A DNA stretch of 64,000 bases, taken from contig BCIO01000006.1 of NCBI GenBank assembly GCA_001599975.1, positions 925,587-989,586 of the forward strand, written 5' to 3'. Below the pieces are notes generated by a model. The model was not told the DNA's origin. It did no database searches and worked only from the letters and a program-made list of their open reading frames with translations. Each line of letters begins with the position of its first letter. Within the stretch, counting starts at the first letter, position 1. Position numbers and translations under genes: made by a program. The stretch comes from Cystobasidiopsis lactophilus. Taxonomy: Eukaryota; Basidiomycota; Agaricostilbomycetes; Agaricostilbales; Chionosphaeraceae. Below, one piece after another: positions 34,527 to 45,486 of this stretch.

Positions 34527-35432
34527 ATGCAAAGGCTGCCCCCGAGCGATGCGATGATGTCGCAGGAATGCGAGCGAAGCCCAGAATTGGTCGGGCAGGC
34601 CTTAGTACCTCTCTTGCAGCCTGACGACGATCCCGAACGATTTTCTGTGATGTGGGATACTGCCAGTCTTGCGCCAAGTAGCCCTGGAGGCACCCAAACC
34701 AATGGCAAGCCGTTTCGAAACACCTCGGTTTGCATTCTCCTGACCCTTCTCAGCTCATCCAGAGCGAACACCACCTGTGTCGGGCAAGGCGAGCTGTATT
34801 TATGTCAAGCCTTCACCACTGTCCAACTTCCCCATGAGGACTCCTCTGGGTGAGTTGCTGCCGCTTTCCCAGACTTCGCCTATGGATGGCTGACTCGGCT
34901 GCCTAGTGTGGATCTCTATTCTTCGAGGTCGAGCACAAGCTAATACTAAGTCCACTTCTAGCGAGGCACAGAAGAATACGAACAATATCGTCTTGCTCAA
35001 ATTGCGCCCCTCCCCGAGGTCGGGGCTTTGACCGTCCCGTCTCAAGCAGCGTCGCCTCGTCGACCAAACTGGGGCAACCGTTTCAGCTCTTTCTTTCGCA
35101 ACTCCTTCCGAGCCAGCAGCACTTACAGCTCGCCGCCATCATCTCCAAGCGCCACCACGCCGCGTGGCAGTTTCTTGGGTGTCCCTCGTCGTCCCGGTCT
35201 TGCCAACTTAACTCCACCTCCATCTTAAACTAGTAATCCCGGCAGTCCTGGTAGTCGTCTCTCACGTCTGGTTATCCCCAACTCGCTGCGGCCCGTTTCC
35301 ATGTACGGCTCGGCCAGCCCGACCAGAAGGGATCGCTCGCCCCTCGGAGCCTCGCGGCTGCAGTCTGAGATCACAGAATGGAAGGAGGAGCAAGAGGAAG
35401 TGCCTCGACGGTGCAGGCTGACTTGCTGGTGA
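34527..35432 (+). CDS. Unknown Ser/Pro-rich protein; coding signal continues past an in-frame stop
   Basis: I do not recognise this gene. The ATG at 34527 gives MQRLPPSDAMMSQECERSPE. A later exon reads GTEEYEQYRLAQIAPLPEV, then a Ser/Pro/Arg-rich stretch (NWGNRFSSFFRNSFRASS) up to a TAA at 35225-35227. In the same frame the coding character resumes at once: SNPGSPGSRLSRLVIPNS and then RSPLGASRLQSEITEWKEEQ, to a TGA at 35430-35432. A 36-nt intron near 35401-35436 could instead lead into FARLAAGGKIIS. The splices between exons one and two are unresolved. It may be a single gene with an unseen intron, a gene with stop read-through, or a decaying gene. Confidence 0.45.
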
Positions 35433-35725
35433 CAGTTTGCACGCTTGGCAGCGGGTGGCAAAATAATCTCGTGTGCTTCGGTGTCCTATGGTGTACTTGT
35501 GCTTGTGAGATTTAGTCTTGAACCCATGCCTTTGTAAAAGCTTTAGGCCCTTGCTCTCTGTGTTGGGCTTTCGGACTAGCGGATCGGCATAAGCGGCCCT
35601 GAGACATCGAATCGTGGCTCTCCCTCGCCTCCCTCGCTGAATTGGGTTTTTCTTCTGACCGCTTTTGTCCCAAGCTGCGCTCCGAAGTGCAAAAGCACAG
35701 CAGTTACATCGATGCCTGCGCACGC

Positions 35726-36160
35726 TTAAAAGCGCCCAAACGATGCATCTCGCTCTCCACCCCAGTCAAGCGCAATGAAACGACCGAATAGATCCTCATT
35801 AAAGCTCTTCCACTCCACCTCGCCTAAACTTCCGTCCATAGGTGTGTAGTTGATGCCTCGGTCTTGGTCTAGGGTCGCTTGCTGATCCCCGCCCTCAACT
35901 GTCCCAGACCTCGAGGCTGTCGAGTGGCCCCAACCCTTGTCGCCCACCACCTCGGCCAGAGCCTCCTCCTTTATTTCCCAACCTTTCAATCCGTCTTCGT
36001 CTACAATAAGTCTATCAGTGCCAGAACTCAGCAAGAGCTGCTCCTCCGGCTCATCGTGCGCTTCGTCTTCGCCACCGAGCCCGCCACTGCAAGAGGCGCC
36101 TTCCACCGGCCGGTTCATGGAAGTCATGCACGGCAAGTTCACCAGCGATGGCAGGGTCAC
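35726..36160 (-). CDS. Unknown acidic protein
   Basis: An uninterrupted frame of 145 codons. It is acidic (GGEDEAHDEPEEQ, then WEIKEEALAEVVGDKGWG) and ends with MDGSLGEVEWKSFNEDLFG and FIALDWGGE, at a TAA at 35726. A start at the internal ATG at about 36127 (MTSMNRPVEG) is as likely as 36160. No family is recognised. The opposite strand also has a Ser-rich reading of 35937-36180 ending at a GTGAGT donor, so the coding strand is not proven. I favour the minus strand because it needs no introns and its last 40 residues look like folded protein. Confidence 0.45.
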   Translation of the reverse strand: MTLPSLVNLPCMTSMNRPVEGASCSGGLGGEDEAHDEPEEQLLLSSGTDRLIVDEDGLKGWEIKEEALAEVVGDKGWGHSTASRSGTVEGGDQQATLDQDRGINYTPMDGSLGEVEWKSFNEDLFGRFIALDWGGERDASFGRF

Positions 36161-36571
36161 TCCTTATCGCCTAGGAGACTTTGTGAGTTTGCCCCGTGCG
36201 CTGCACGCTTTGACCGAAACCTTATTCGGTCTCGCCTGTCCCAGCTGTGAACGACCAGCTTCTCTCGTCAAGTGTGGATAGGTAGCGCGAATGTATTTGG
36301 AGATGCTGCCTTTTCATTGTACAATACCCTCTGAGGAAAACCATACACAATTGCCAAAAGAAAAAGCCATTGTCCCTTCGTTGAAGAAAAGGATAGCGGG
36401 CGGTTGGCGCCTCTACCTCGCCCGGTCGTAAGAGCAAATACTCTTGAATGGATATGAGGACCATGAAAAAAAAAGAGTCAAAAGAGCGGAAGCTGTATTA
36501 TTGGAGCATGCAAGGCGAAACGAGAGATGTATGCGAGTGGGTGATCATGGAGGCCGAAAAGTCGTGTGAGT
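36161..36571. other. Intergenic, nothing recognised
   Basis: Contains an A-rich stretch (36460-36490). No supported gene. Confidence 0.35.
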
Positions 36572-38021
36572 CTAGGACGCATGGGCGGCTTCGAGCCGCT
36601 CTTCTGCTTCGTCTGGACCTTTGCCTTGCGGGAAAGCTTGCCCTGTAGGGAGCGAAGCTATATCAGAAAGGATTTCTGAAAGTGGAGGGAAAGCAACCAA
36701 CAGCCGTCTGGGATCTTGCGGGTGCGGCGCTTGGAGGCCATGGAGAGGTGCTGCTCCTCGCCAGTGGATCCGGTGGACGCCGAGCTGACGTGGCGGGATC
36801 GAGGGCGCACGCCGACAGACGAGTCGTCCTTGGAGATGCCGAGGAGGGCGTTCTTCGAGTCGGCCGACGACTGGGAGTGCAGGGATGGCTGCGCCGGCTG
36901 GGGCGGGGTGGTGCGCTGGCGGTGGGAGATGGACTTGGCGTACGCCAAGCGAGCTGCACCGACAGTGATGGAAGGGGTGGGCTTGAGCGAGACGGAGCCG
37001 TCGGTGGTCATGGCCCGCGGGCGCAGAGCCGGGCGCGGTGCGTAGGAGGAGAGCATGGGCGCGTTGGGCACCTTGGCTTCGGGCGGCGCAGCGTACAGCG
37101 GGATATTGTCGATTTCGTCTTGGCCTGCGCGGAAAAGAAAGCGAGATCGGCAACACGTGTCAGTGCCAGCTTTGGGGGTGCCAGAGCTAAAGATGGAACG
37201 CACTGGGGAGGGTGTAGCCTGGGTCGACCTGCCTGGCTGGCCGCTTGATGGTCTTTCGACTGAGGCGGCGGACGACGCCGTCGACAAAACCCTTGTCCCG
37301 TGGCGGGGACAGCCCTTGCTCGACGACTACAGCGGAACCGGCGGTGGCCTGCTTCTTGATACTGCTCTCGTCATCGTCCTCCTCCTCCTTGGTGTCCGCC
37401 AGGTGGGCGACGTGCTTGGGCGGCGACAAGGGCGGGTCCCGTCGATTGTTGCCCGAAATGGCGCCGGCAATCTTTTCTTTGAGCGACTTGCCGCGGGCCA
37501 GCTTGGCGTTGCCGCCATTGGGCGAGCCACCTGGAGCGGGAACGCCAGAGCTGATAGAGGGCACCACGCCCTCGAGGTCCTGGTCAGAAACGGAAGGGGC
37601 GAAAGGAGGTCGGTAGGGCGCCCTCGCTGGCTTGTCCGTGTTGATGCGCTTGCCAGACACCTGGCGCTCTGGTTTGGCTGAGTTGAGCTGAGACGGGTTG
37701 GAACCCCAGCCGTGGATCTCCTCTGCAACACAGATACTTTGAGAACACAAAAAAGAGGCTCGACCAATGCTTCCCACCTTGGAGCGAGATCATCGACTCC
37801 CTGTTAGGCCGCAGGTCGCCAAACGCCGTGATGAAGGCTGGAGCAGGCGAGTCTTGCGATTCGTTCGAGTCAACGGAGAGCATGCTGGATTTCCTCGACG
37901 GGCCGGATTGTTGCTGCTGTGGCTGGCTGGGCTGCGGGCCGGTGTCGGTGAGCGTGTAGCGCTGCGTCCCTGAGGGCACCGAGGCCATCGAGACGGAGCG
38001 GGAGGCGTTGCCAGCGAACAT
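36572..38021 (-). CDS. Unknown Ser/Pro-rich, probably disordered protein
   Basis: About 400 residues in four exons. The ATG at 38019-38021 gives MFAGNASRSVSMASVPSG. The second exon starts EIHGWGSNPSQLN and has a basic patch, KLARGKSLKEKIAGAISGNN, then an acidic EEEDDDESS and VDGVVRRLSRKTIKRPARQ. The third has DEIDNIPLYAAPPEAK and many RPRS/SS motifs, and the last ends EAEERLEAAHAS at a TAG at 36572. Composition points to a phosphorylated, disordered scaffold or adaptor. No domain is recognised. The final intron (ends GATATAG) is in frame. Confidence 0.65.
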
Positions 38022-38748
38022 TTTGGGAGAAGATCGGTGGAGCGCAGAAGAGAAGCAGTGAAGCCGGGGTGAGGAAGGGCCTGGTGGCGGCGATCAATGT
38101 CTCACTCCAGACAATTGGCCAGATGGGCACTATGGGCTCACTATTGTCCTTATACAGGGCAGGACGAGCTGCTAACGCGAGCTTTGAAGCTGGGCGGGCG
38201 GGTGGCAAAAAATTTGGCTCAAGCCCCTGAATTCCTCTTGGAGCGCGTCGACGGTTCGCTGGTGCTCTGCCTTGCTGTTTGCTGTGTCTTCTGGTGGTTA
38301 CTGCTCAAATGCTGCTCTGCGCCTGCGACCCTGGCTAGTCGGAGGCCTGGCCTGGCAAGAGCACCGCCCGCTTGGCGCGCAGGAGGACTCGGCGGCCAAT
38401 GGCTCGGATTAGGCAACTTTGGTGGCGGCGCTCCTTGTGCTCTCTCTCTGGTGCTTTCTACATACTCTGTTTGTTGCGGTCGATTCTATTTCGGAGCGAG
38501 AATTGCACGTCAGGTTGACGCCGGACGCCGTCGAAATTGCGCTTACAACAAAGTCGCCATCACCTTGCCCATGGCCTTACTCTACTTTACATGGCCTTAC
38601 TCTACTTTCCTGTTGTTGAGCTACGTACGTCATATAAGTGCAGTCTGCTACCGAGGAGCTCTTTTGCACAGCCTACCTGCTGGGCTTGATACGAGCTCGA
38701 CCTTGCTTGTTCCGCATCCACGTATTGTCGCTTCCCCTTTGCTCCAGC
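38022..38748. other. Divergent promoter region
   Basis: No coding signal. A 15-base near-perfect direct repeat (CATGGCCTTACTCTACTTTAC / CTTACTCTACTTTCC type) lies at about 38571-38612. It may be a promoter element or a chance local duplication. Confidence 0.35.
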
Positions 38749-40368
38749 ATGCTCGAAAAGCACGTCAATTTCCCAGGCCAGACCTTTGACTTCGAGGTCG
38801 TGGGCGCCGGCATGGCCGCTTTGATTTTTTCGCACTGGATCTTGGAGCTCAACCCCGATGCCCATGTACGACTTTGGCCGAAGTATGCGGATTACCACGG
38901 AAGGCCTTCTAATCAAGCTCATTTCGACTTCTATCGAACTTCTTTCATCGGCGGACTGACGGATTTGCCACCACTGCTCAAACGCTTTTCTTACCCAATG
39001 AAGGCCTGGGACAAGTACTACCACGCACCTCAATTTCCGAAGGTTGCTGATGATAACCTTGTCACAATTTCCTCTCCCAAACGGGGAGGGGTTCAGACGC
39101 CGTATCACGAACTTGAACATCATGTAGCGTCTATTCTCCACGGCTACTATGGCAACCACGACAAAGACACAGCTTCCAATGCCCCTCACGATTCGCATAA
39201 AGGTGGACGCTTCCATAGGGTTGATATGCAGAAGTTCGGCGAAGATTCAGAGAATGGCAATCAGCACCTCGGCGGCAACAAAATCGGGTTGACGGTCGCT
39301 GGCTGCCTTCACTTGCTGAAACACAAACGCCCGAATGCATTCATAGTTTGTGGTGATGGAAGGAGCGGCCCGACCAAAGTGGCCTTCTTCGGCGTGTGAG
39401 TCCAAAATTCGAATGGCCATCCGTTCTAAGGGTGTGATGCGGCAGCTCACCAACTCGCGCGGTGTGTCACTTCAGCACTCAGGACACACTCAATGTGTTG
39501 GAGAATATCTACATTTGGCATGCTTCTGCATCTCGTCAGCGCGCCATTTTGCCAATGGAGGGCTCGTCATTCGAGGAAAAGTACAGTTTGGCTTTATCTC
39601 CGATTCTGGGCTCCACTATCCAGATTCTTTTGAAGGACAAAGGGGCTTCAAGAAGTTTCAAATGGTCGGAACTGCATGAGTTTGCTAAGAGTGACCACCC
39701 GCAACATCGAGAGTTTGCCTTGGAGGCGATTCCCGCTCTGCGGCTTCGACGTCTGCTCTCTACGTCGGCCTCAAAATCTCTGACCGATGCGTTCAGTGTT
39801 CAAATATGGGGTATCGAACTAGCTGAAGCCCAAATATTCAAAGTCCGCAGTGGGCAATGTTTCGCATTGGGTGCTCTTGTCAAGAAGACAATGCTTCTGG
39901 GCGAGGTTATTCCTGCTGCCCGACGACTGGCGGTTCATTTTTGTCCAGGGGCGGTCACCCAAGAGCCCATCCAGCACCTTCAGCATATGCATGCTGGCCA
40001 CCCAGACTTTGGCTTCCTGGCAGGATCTGCTCCCCACACTTCCGTCTTGCTTGCTACTGTCCTTGAAAGTGCTGCAAAGGCCTGCAAAATAGAAGCCGAT
40101 CCTTCCAAATACGCCAAACTGGCGCAGGAAGTTTACGGGGGGGCCGGACGCGGCTTTGAATGGCGATGAACGTGAGGACGTCAAAGAGCTAGGCAGGTCC
40201 GTGAAGAAAGAGCTCGAGGGCGCCAATCACCAGCGTCAAGGTCCGGTGCAACTTATGGAACAAGTCTTGCAAAGAACGCTCACACAGTTGGAGACAAATG
40301 CGCTCTCCACGTACGGCTTCCTTCCTCGCCAGGCCACCCCGCGTAGAGGTTCGTCTGGCCACACTTAA
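38749..40368 (+). CDS. Unknown protein with N-terminal GxGxxA motif; apparent frameshift near the C-terminus
   Basis: The start at 38749 gives MLEKHVNFPGQTFDFEVVGAGMAALIFSHWIL-type sequence, a beta strand then GAGMAA as in Rossmann nucleotide-binding folds, though the rest matches no family I know. One intron at 39396-39475 joins FFGV to TQDTLNVLENIYIW in frame. The frame then runs to HPDFGFLAGSAPHTS and QEVYGG. It meets an early stop at 40167 after a run of seven G (40137-40143). Dropping one G continues into DEREDVKELGRSVKKELEG and NALSTYGFLPRQATPRRG, ending at 40368. This looks like one gene with a homopolymer frameshift, real or a sequence error. Length about 510 residues. Confidence 0.65.
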
Positions 40369-41013
40369 TCCGATGCAAGCGCTCAGGACAGGACTTTGCA
40401 CACAACTTCGCAGGGTCAAAGTAGTTCTCTTGTGCTCGTCCGTCCTTTTGCCACCCGCCCCCGCCTATGCCCCTTCTTTCTCAGCGCTGGCCGCCCATAT
40501 GTCTTTTTCCACCCTCTACGCCCACCTCGCTCTCATGATTCATCCTTGCAAGCGGAGGGTAGCAAACAAACAAAATCCCCGCTTTCCATTTGCTCCAGCC
40601 CAGATCTCGCTCGCGTCTCTGGAGAGGCAAATGGACCGAGGCCTTGCCAATTGGCTTTTTGCATTGCATTTCGCTGTTGGAAGCTCGCTCGCTCCGCCCA
40701 GACTTCTACATCTCCACATTTCATAAGGCGCAGAGAGCCAGGCCTGCATGCAATTGCCAAAATAAGCCCAGGGAGCATGCCCCTCGGCCTGCCGTGCAGT
40801 GCCCCTTCGCACCCCGCGTCAGAAATTGCAAAATTGTTTCCATCTTCTGTGACTCAGACGACCTGCTTGTGAGCATATAGAGTACAACACCAAAGCTGGA
40901 TATCGTCCGCGCTTTACGAACCGTGAGCCTGCCACCAACCCTCAAAAGTGCGGCAATGACGAGCAGGGTTGTTTGGTTTTTCTTGTTCGCAGTCCACCAT
41001 TGCCCATTCACCC
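40369..41013. other. Upstream region of GDH2
   Basis: No supported gene on either strand, although several frames are open by chance. Presumed promoter and leader of GDH2. Confidence 0.4.
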
Positions 41014-44000
41014 ATGGCCTCGCTGGTCCCCAACTACAGTCCAGCGCCTGGCTCGCAGCTGTCCATTCCGGGCACGCGTACGTTGCTCCTTGCAAACGCT
41101 TTGAAGCGCAGCTCAAAATCCGGGGTCGCTCGTCGAACACAGCTGGCAGCCAGCATCCTGTATGGCGCCATCTCGCTTCACTATTGCTTGAGCACTTCAC
41201 TGATGACTATGAGCAGGCACTGGCCAACGAGATTGGCTACAAGTCCATCGCCTTCGCCGGCAAAAAAGCGCAGGCAGCGAGGGTCGAGGCGCTCATCAGT
41301 AGGCGTTTGACACGTTTGGCCAAGCTGCGCCCTCTTAACTGACACGTCGGCCTCACAGAGGAGAAGGGCTTCTTGCCAGACGAGCTCTGCCACAACGAAG
41401 TCGCCTGGTTCTAGTGCGTTTGCTCCAACGGGCGAGGATCTGCAAAACCTACCTTCTTGGCGCTCATCCTGACTTTACAGCGGCAACCTGGGCATTGATG
41501 ACACTTGTGCGTTGACTTATGGTGTACTTGACTTGATTCGGCGCTAACAGAGACCGCGTTTGGGTCAACCAGACTTCAAGAATGAGAGCATCGAGACCAT
41601 CGCTTCCCACATCATCTCGCTCTATGGCTCCAAGATCCTGGCCTACACCGAGGCCAAGAACAAGCTGGACATCCGCTTGGAGAAGGTCACCGAGGACTCA
41701 GGTGCGTTCTGCCTTGCCATTTGTTCTGCCCAGCGGATGGAGCTCAAAAGAAGCCTGGAACAAACAGCGGTCTACATTCACACCTCTGAGCCTGGCCGGA
41801 CCTCCCTGCCCAGCTCTGGCGTGCCACAGTACGAGGAGCTCATGGACAAGCAGTTCCTAGACCCCTCAACGGCGGCCAAGGCCTATCGCCTCGAGACCTA
41901 CCGCTCGGCCGGCCATGTGTCGTCCACGCTGGCCCAGCAGCTCCGGTGCTACTTCATCTCCAAGTGCGACTTTGTCGACCCCAACCCGGACCCGAACGAG
42001 ACCGACATCCGCAAGGTGTCGGACAAGCGCTTCCTCGAGAAGGTGTCCGACAACACGCTCAAGATCTACCAAGACATCATGGTCAACGCCCTCCACCGCT
42101 CTGGTCCCGTTGTCGAGTACTTTGAGGTCGAAGGCAGTGAGTTCCAGCCGAGACCTCCGTGTGCCAAGAGGGCTTGGATTTTGAAAGTGGTGTGCACAGC
42201 TCGGGAGAAGCGGCTGGTCATTGGCTACAAGCAAGGCACCACCCAGCGATTCTTCTCAGCTCTGTCGAACCTCTATCATTGGTGTGTGCCGTGCTCCTTA
42301 CAGAGATGCTGAGAGTCTCTTATTCTTTGCTTCAACCCTCAGGTATGGCGTCTACTCGTCTCGCAAATACGTCGAGCAGTTCTGTGCGTGTCGGACTACC
42401 TGTCATTAGTCGATTCTAATACTGAACCCTGGTTTTCGCACAGCCAACGGCATCACCTTGATCTCGTGCTACCTCAACCCGTTGCGCGGCCCTCCCATCG
42501 AGTCGTCCATCCTGCAGATCGTCCGCGAGGCGTCGTTGATATACTGCCTGCCCAACAACCCTTTCTTCACGCCGGAAACGCAGAACGCGGTGCAAGAGGC
42601 GGCCTACGCCTACTCTGGCTGGATCTTCTGCCAGCACTTCCTCAACCGCCTGGGCACGCCCTACTTGGCTTTGAAGTCCATCCTGAACGAGAACGACCCG
42701 GCCCACGCCACCGTGCTATCCGACATCCGCACCCGTTTCAGGGAGGAGACGTTCACCCGGCAGTCCATCTTGGATGCCATTCACGCGTGGCCTGACTTGA
42801 TGCGCCTGCTCTATGTGCAGTTCGCCATGGTCCACTACGTCTCTGGCGCCTCGCAGCTGGTGCCCACTCTGTCCTATCAGCGCCTCAACACCGCCGTCGC
42901 TCTGAGCGACGAGGACCTGCACGCCAAGATCAAGCGCACCGTCACCGACAAGCAGCAGCTCCAGGTCATGGAGTGCCTCATGGTCTTCAACAAGGCCATC
43001 CTCAAGACCAACTTCTTCCAGCCGACCAAAGTGGCCCTCTCCTTCCGCCTGGACCCCTCCTTCCTGCCCCAGTCCGAGTACCCGACCACCCCGTACGGCG
43101 TCTTCTTCGTCGTTGGCAACGACTTCCGCGGCTTCCACGTCCGCTTCAAGGACATCGCCCGCGGCGGTATCCGAATCGTGCGCGCCCGCAACCGCGAGGC
43201 TTACTCAATCGCCCAGCGCAACCTGTTCGTGCCAATCCTCTTCTTTTGCTTATCCAGGCTTATTTTGCGGATTGTTGAACAGTTTCGACGAGAACTTCGG
43301 GCTGGCTTCGACCCAAGCTTCGAAGAACAAGGACATCCCCGAAGGCGGCTCCAAGGGCACCATCCTGCCCGAGCTCGACGCCAACCCGGTCATCTGCTTC
43401 CAAAAGTATGTCGACTCCATCTTGGACCTGCTCATCCGCGGCCACACGCCCGGCATCAAGGAGGAGATTGTCGACCTTTACAAGTGAGTGGTGGCTCTCT
43501 GCAGCCGTGTTTCCGGGCTGACGGTGGTTTCGATTCACAGGAAAGAAGAAATCCTCTTTTTCGGTCCTGATGGTAAGCACTCCGCATGCGACTAGAGCCT
43601 TTGGCCTCATTCCTTGCGACAGAGGGAACGGCGGATCTCATGGACTGGGCGTGTTTACACGCCAAGGCCCGAGGAGCCACGTTCTGGAAGAGTTTCACCA
43701 CTGGCAGTGAGTTTTACATCCTACCTCACTGATTGCAGTGCTCCAGCTGACTGGACGTACTCTCAGAATCGCCAAAGCTGGGTGGCATCGCTCACGACAC
43801 GTATGATCTTGCTCGTTCTTTGTTTGACACTTCTCTGACGAACCTTTCGCAGTTACGGCATGACGTCCCTCAGTGTCAGACAAGTGAGTTGGAGCGCCAC
43901 CTCTTGCCGACGAAGTCTAACGCGTTCCCTGCCACAGTATACGACGGGCATCTACCGCTCGCTCGGCCTCAAAGAGCAAGAGATCACCAAGGTTCAGACC

Positions 44001-45324
44001 GGTGGTCCGGATGGTGAGTCTTGGGAGACGATTTACCAACACATCGACGCTGAGCCCGGTCAACAGGCGATCTGGGATCCAACGAGATTCTCCTGTCCAA
44101 GGACAAGACCATCGCCATCATCGATGGGTCTGGAACTATCTACGATCCTGTGGGACTGGACCGCACCGAGCTCGTTCGCTTGGCCAAAGAGCGCAAGATG
44201 ATCGGCGAGTTTGACGCCACCAAGCTGTCCAAGGACGGCTACCGCGTCTTGGTTGACGATGTCGACAAGACTTTGCCCGGTGAGAATACACGTTGAGCAG
44301 TTTGTTTTGTGGCACAGGCTTACCAGACCATGGGCCACAGATGGCGAAGTGGTCGAAAATGGCCAAGACTTCCGCAACAAGGCGCACTTGCGCTACAAAG
44401 CCGATATTTTCGTTCCTTGTGAGCATCCTCCCTTCCAATCTAGTCTCATGGAAACTCACACATGGCGTTTGTAAAGGTGGTGGGCGACCGGAGGCGATTT
44501 CCATCACCAACGTGTCGCAGCTCTGGGACTCGGAAGGCAAACCCAACTTCAAGTACATTGTTGAGGGTACGCATCGCACTCTTGCTTGTCACATACTGTC
44601 CTTACCGAAGCATCTTCAGGCGCCAACTTGTTCATCACCCAGCAAGCGCGCTTGGCTCTCGAGCGGAAGGGCGTCATTCTCTACAAAGTGCGTTGCCTCT
44701 CTGTTATTGGTCCGTTCGAATAAAGCTTCATGGTGTGGCCCACAGGATGCATCGGCCAATAAGGGAGGCGTCACCTCGAGCTCCCTCGAGGTGCTCGCTG
44801 GCTTGGCTTTCAACGACGAAGAGTTCTTGGACCTCATGACCACACAAAACGAGGAAGAGGGCGTCTCCGAGATCTACGCCGAATACGTCACCGAGATCCA
44901 GCGGATCATCTCGATCAACGCGGCCGCCGAATTCAAGTGCATCTGGAACGAGGCGCTCGCGTCGGGCAAGCCGAGGGCCACGCTCACCGACGAAGTGGGC
45001 AAGACGCTCATCCAGCTTCAAGATCAGCTCGAGGAGTCGGACCTGTACGCCAACGACGCAGCCAAGATTGCCGTCCTGCAGCAGGCCATCCCCAAGACGC
45101 TTCTCCAGCATATTGGCCTCGAGAAAATCCTCGCCCGGCTGCCGGAAACATACGCCCGCTCTCTGTTTGCCAGCTACATTGCGTCGCACTACATCTACAA
45201 GTAAGCAGCTTTCGGTTTGAGAATGTGCTAGCTCGGCCTCATGCTTTTGCGCAGGTACGGCATCAACGCCGGCCCAGTGGACTTCTACCATTTCTTCTCT
45301 AGCTTTGGTATTGCGAAACCATAG
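41014..45324 (+). CDS. GDH2: NAD-specific glutamate dehydrogenase (large fungal type)
   Basis: Oxidatively deaminates glutamate to 2-oxoglutarate and ammonium with NAD, feeding carbon to the TCA cycle. About 1,070 residues over some 15 exons; ATG at 41014 and TAG at 45322-45324. Family blocks: DYEQALANEIGYKSIAF near the N-terminus, NNPFFTPETQNAVQEAAYAY, GNDFRGFHVRFKDIARGGIR, KNKDIPEGGSKGTIL, KEEILFFGPDEGTADLMDWA, KSPKLGGIAHDTYGMTSLSV, DGSGTIYDPVGLDR, DIFVPCGGRPEAI, QQARLALERKGVILYKDASA and NKGGVTSSSLEVLAGLAF. The cofactor domain follows these. Reading is continuous once introns are removed. It is normally repressed by good nitrogen sources in fungi, but no regulatory site is identified here. 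Confidence 0.95.
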
Positions 45325-45486
45325 AGTTAAAACCAGGGGCTCTTTACTTAATCAACGACCTGAATTCCAAAAGACATCGACATCATTTCGCATTCGCAGA
45401 CTCATGGACCTGGGCGGTCGACGCGGTCTTCCACGAGTGTCCAAAAAACAAACATAGACTGCGTAGTCCATTGCATGGCCGGTCCT

